DNA of 64,000 bases from NCBI GenBank assembly GCA_037179515.1, contig JAXCGZ010009454.1, forward strand, positions 141,001-205,000, written 5' to 3'. Below are positions 61,633-64,000 of the stretch, piece after piece. The position numbers and the translations under genes are program-made. The notes under the pieces were generated by a model that was not told the DNA's origin, did no database searches, and saw nothing but the letters and a program-made list of their open reading frames with translations. Position 1 is the stretch's first letter; every line of letters starts with the position of its first letter. This stretch comes from Halocaridina rubra. Its lineage: Eukaryota > Arthropoda > Malacostraca > Decapoda > Atyidae.

Positions 61633-63840
61633 AGCCAGATAGATTTATTGTTGTGTAGGAGAGACCATCTGAAGGAGATTAGCAACTGTAATGTAATAAA
61701 TGGGGAGAGTGTATCAGGGCAACATAGGCTAGTAGTAACTGATTGCAGGCTCAGAAAATGTAGGAAAAGTAAGAAGCCGAGGATGAATACAAAGATAAAG
61801 TGGTGGAGATTGAAAGATGCAGAGCTGAAAGCTATGTTTAAGGGAAGAGTGTTGGAAGCAATAAGGCTGCATGAAGATGTACAAGAATGGTGGACAGAGA
61901 ATAGTAAGGTGATTTTGAGGGTTGATGAGGAGGTACTTGGAAAGTCATCAGGAAGGAAACCCCCAAATGATAAAGAGTCATGGTGGTGGAATGAGAAAGT
62001 GCAAGAATGGGTGAAGAACAAGAAAAAAGCTAAGAAAAAGGCAGATTTATCAGGCCAGGAGCAGGATAAAGAAGAGTACAAGTAGGCAAAGAAGGAGGCA
62101 AGGAGAGCAGTAGCAAAAGCAAAGGCAGAGAAATTGAATGAAGTCTATGGAGAGCTGGAAACACCAGAAGGAGAGAAGAAAATATGGCGAATTGCCAAGG
62201 CCCGAGATGCTGCAACCAAGGACTTGATCCAAGTTAGACAAATAAAGGATAACTATGGAGTAGTTCTAGCAGAAGAGGATGAAATAAAATGCAGATGGGA
62301 AACTTATTTTGCAGGATTACTAAATGGAGAGAACCCAAGAGCAGTATTTGAAGATGGACTTCAAAATGAAGCAGTTACAACAACAGTGGCTAGAAGAGAG
62401 GTAGAGCGGGCAGTAAGGAAAATGAAAAATGGAAAGGCAGCAGGACCTGATAAGATGCAAGTGGAGGTATGGAAGAGTCTTGGAGAAGAAGGCATAGATA
62501 TGTAGTGGGACTTAATGCAAAAGATCTTTAGTCAGGAAAGGATGCCAGAGGAATGGAGAGGATGCTTAATCATCCCAATCTATAAAGAGAAGGGAGACAT
62601 TCAGGAGTGTGGAAACTATAGAGATATAAAGATGTTAAGTCATACTATGAAGATATGGGAGAAGACCATGGAGAGGAGACTCAGAGTGGTAACGACAATT
62701 GGGGATGAACAGCTTGGCTTCATGCCTGGAAGAGGGACAGTGGATGCCATATTTGCCTTGAGACAAATGATGGAAATGCATAGGGAGAAACAGAAAGGAC
62801 TGCATATGGTCTCTATTGACCTGGAAAAGGCATATGATCGAGTACCACGTCAAGAGGTGTGGATGTGTATTAGAGAAAGGGGAGTCCCCGAGAAATATGT
62901 AAGAATCATCCAAGATATGTATGAGAGGGCAGAGGCAAATGTTAAGAGCAGTGTGGGCTTGACGAAAAGTCTCTCAGGAAATGTTGGTCTGCATCAAGGG
63001 TCTGCTTTGAGTCCATATCTATTTAATCTGGTCTTGGATGTAGTAACCCAGGGTATTAGAGATCAGTCTCCGTGGTGTATGATCTTTCCAGATGACATTG
63101 TACTATGTAGCAACAGACGAGAGGTAGTGGTGGAGAAGCTTGAGGAGTGGAGAAGAGTGATGGAGGATAGCGGACTGAAAATCAGCAGGAAGAAAACAAA
63201 GCACTTGAGGTTGAGAGACGATGAGGATGGGGAGGTCAATTTGCAGGGGAAGGCGTTGAAAAGAGTTGAAAAGTTCAAGTATTTGGGATCAACAGTAGCA
63301 GAGGATGGTGCCATAGAGTCAGAAATAAACCACAGAATACATGCGGGATGGAAGAACTGGAAGAAAGTGTCTGGGGTGCTGTGTGACAGGAGAATAGGGG
63401 TTAAGTTGAGGGGTACAGTCCATAAGACAGTTGTGAGCCCTGCAATGATGTATGGAGCAGAGACATGGGCAATAAAGAAGACACAAGAGAAAAAGCTGGA
63501 TGTGGCAGAGATGAGGATGTTGAGATGGATGTGTGGGGTGACAAGAAGAGATAAGATGAGAAACGAGGTAATTAGAGGTACCTCAAAAGTTAGAGAAATA
63601 TCAGATAAGATACAAGAAAGTAGACTAAGATGGTATGGCCATGTTGTTAGGAGGGATGAACAGTATGTTGGGAGGAGGGTGATGGAAATGGATATACAGG
63701 GTAGGAGAGGGAGAGGGAGACCAATGCGTAGGTGGATGGATTGCATCAATGACGACCTAAGGTCTAAAGGTTTATTGGGTGATGAGGTATGGGACAGAAA
63801 CAAATGGAGAAAACTGGCCAGCAACATCGACCCCACATAA
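61633..63840 (+). pseudogene. RTE-like endonuclease/reverse transcriptase ORF with two stops
   Basis: One reading frame spans the whole segment, with only TAG at 62083-62085 and TAG at 62503-62505. After the end of the endonuclease domain (VSGQHRLVVTDCRL) come a linker, then RT motifs: GKAAGPDKMQVEVWKSLG, GFMPGRGTVDAIFALRQM, SIDLEKAYDRVPRQ, GLHQGSALSPYLFNLVLD, and the catalytic box as FPDD in MIFPDDIVLC, where FADD or YADD is usual. The C-terminal domain contains SRLRWYGHVVRRDEQ and RGRPMRRWMDCINDD. The Ala-to-Pro change and the two stops make this copy inactive, but there are no frameshifts, so it is young. Confidence 0.92.
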
Positions 63841-63857
63841 AAGTGGGAAAAGATGTA
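61633..63857 (+). mobile_element. RTE-like LINE, 5' truncated, inserted in a fold-back element
   Basis: It starts inside the endonuclease domain (SQIDLLLCRRDHLKEISNCN). The 3' end TGTAGACGAAGAAGAAGAT matches the fragment at 20841-21125. ATT-rich DNA of FB3b lies on both sides, and GATTATTATT is present at both junctions, so the target was the microsatellite. Confidence 0.9.
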
Positions 63858-64000
63858 GACGAAGAAGAAGATGATGATTATTATTATTATAAATTATTAT
63901 TTTTATTATTATTATTATTATTATCATCATTATTACGAATTTGTAATTAAACCATTATTTTTACAATAAATAATGTAGTTTTGGTTGAATGAACAAGAGT
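63858..64000. mobile_element. Fold-back element FB3b, continuation
   Basis: ATT/ATC array, then CGAATTTGTAATTAAACCATTATTTT... to AACAAGAGT: the reverse complement of the centre of FB1. In FB1 and FB2 this segment lies in the other orientation, so the centre here is flipped or comes from another copy. It continues outside the window. Confidence 0.7.

Noticed and set aside
63063..63836. 257-residue minus-strand ORF opposite the RTE-like LINE
   Set aside because: Antisense shadow of the RT and C-terminal domain; composition is low-complexity Ser/Leu and no family fits.

Overview
This is a window of eukaryotic, invertebrate-type nuclear DNA. No operons, bacterial signals or CRISPR arrays are visible. 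Very long (TA)n arrays (23 located), Tigger/pogo-type DNA transposons, RTE-, CR1- and Jockey-like LINEs, a BEL/Pao LTR element, tRNA-derived SINEs and C2H2 zinc-finger genes together suggest an arthropod, most like a decapod crustacean. The taxon is an inference from repeat style only. Nearly all of the window is layered transposable elements; the only host-type genes I can support are two C2H2 zinc-finger (ZNF) paralogues and a third, truncated copy.

Layout. 1-6.5 kb: the end of a Tigger element, ZNF copy 1 (529-1758), a decayed transposase, and a ZNF tail fragment (copy 3) split by a Tigger deletion derivative. 6.6-12.1 kb: Tigger derivatives, one carrying a foreign acidic coding repeat and hosting a second transposon (7911-10523). 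12.2-14.6 kb: an inverted array of 276-bp tRNA-like units. 14.7-20.1 kb: a Tigger family whose transposase is split by a Jockey LINE, then a 1.1-kb fold-back element. 20.4-33.4 kb: a TIR element, two head-to-head RTE-like LINE copies, a CR1 insertion and a BEL/Pao element with a GTATG duplication and one SINE in each LTR. 33.5-35.2 kb: no recognisable gene. 35.5-45.4 kb: fold-back elements, deletion derivatives, ZNF copy 2 (38956-40095) and a second element with the acidic repeat. 45.4-60.9 kb: two near full-length Tigger elements, one transposase open from end to end (56229-58001) and one broken by a single stop (46640-48409), plus related families and derivatives. 60.9-64 kb: fold-back pieces and an RTE-like LINE with two stops.

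How the parts relate. The transposase at 56229-58001 is the only visible candidate source of enzyme for the many derivatives that share its ends. These derivatives fall into recurrent classes with the same deletion junctions. Most Tigger-type ends abut (TA)n, as expected for transposons that target TA. The ZNF paralogues are putative nuclear DNA-binding proteins; their shared flanks give an empty site that dates one transposon insertion. All coordinates of element ends come from reading the sequence by eye. Identity percentages and copy numbers outside the window were not computed.
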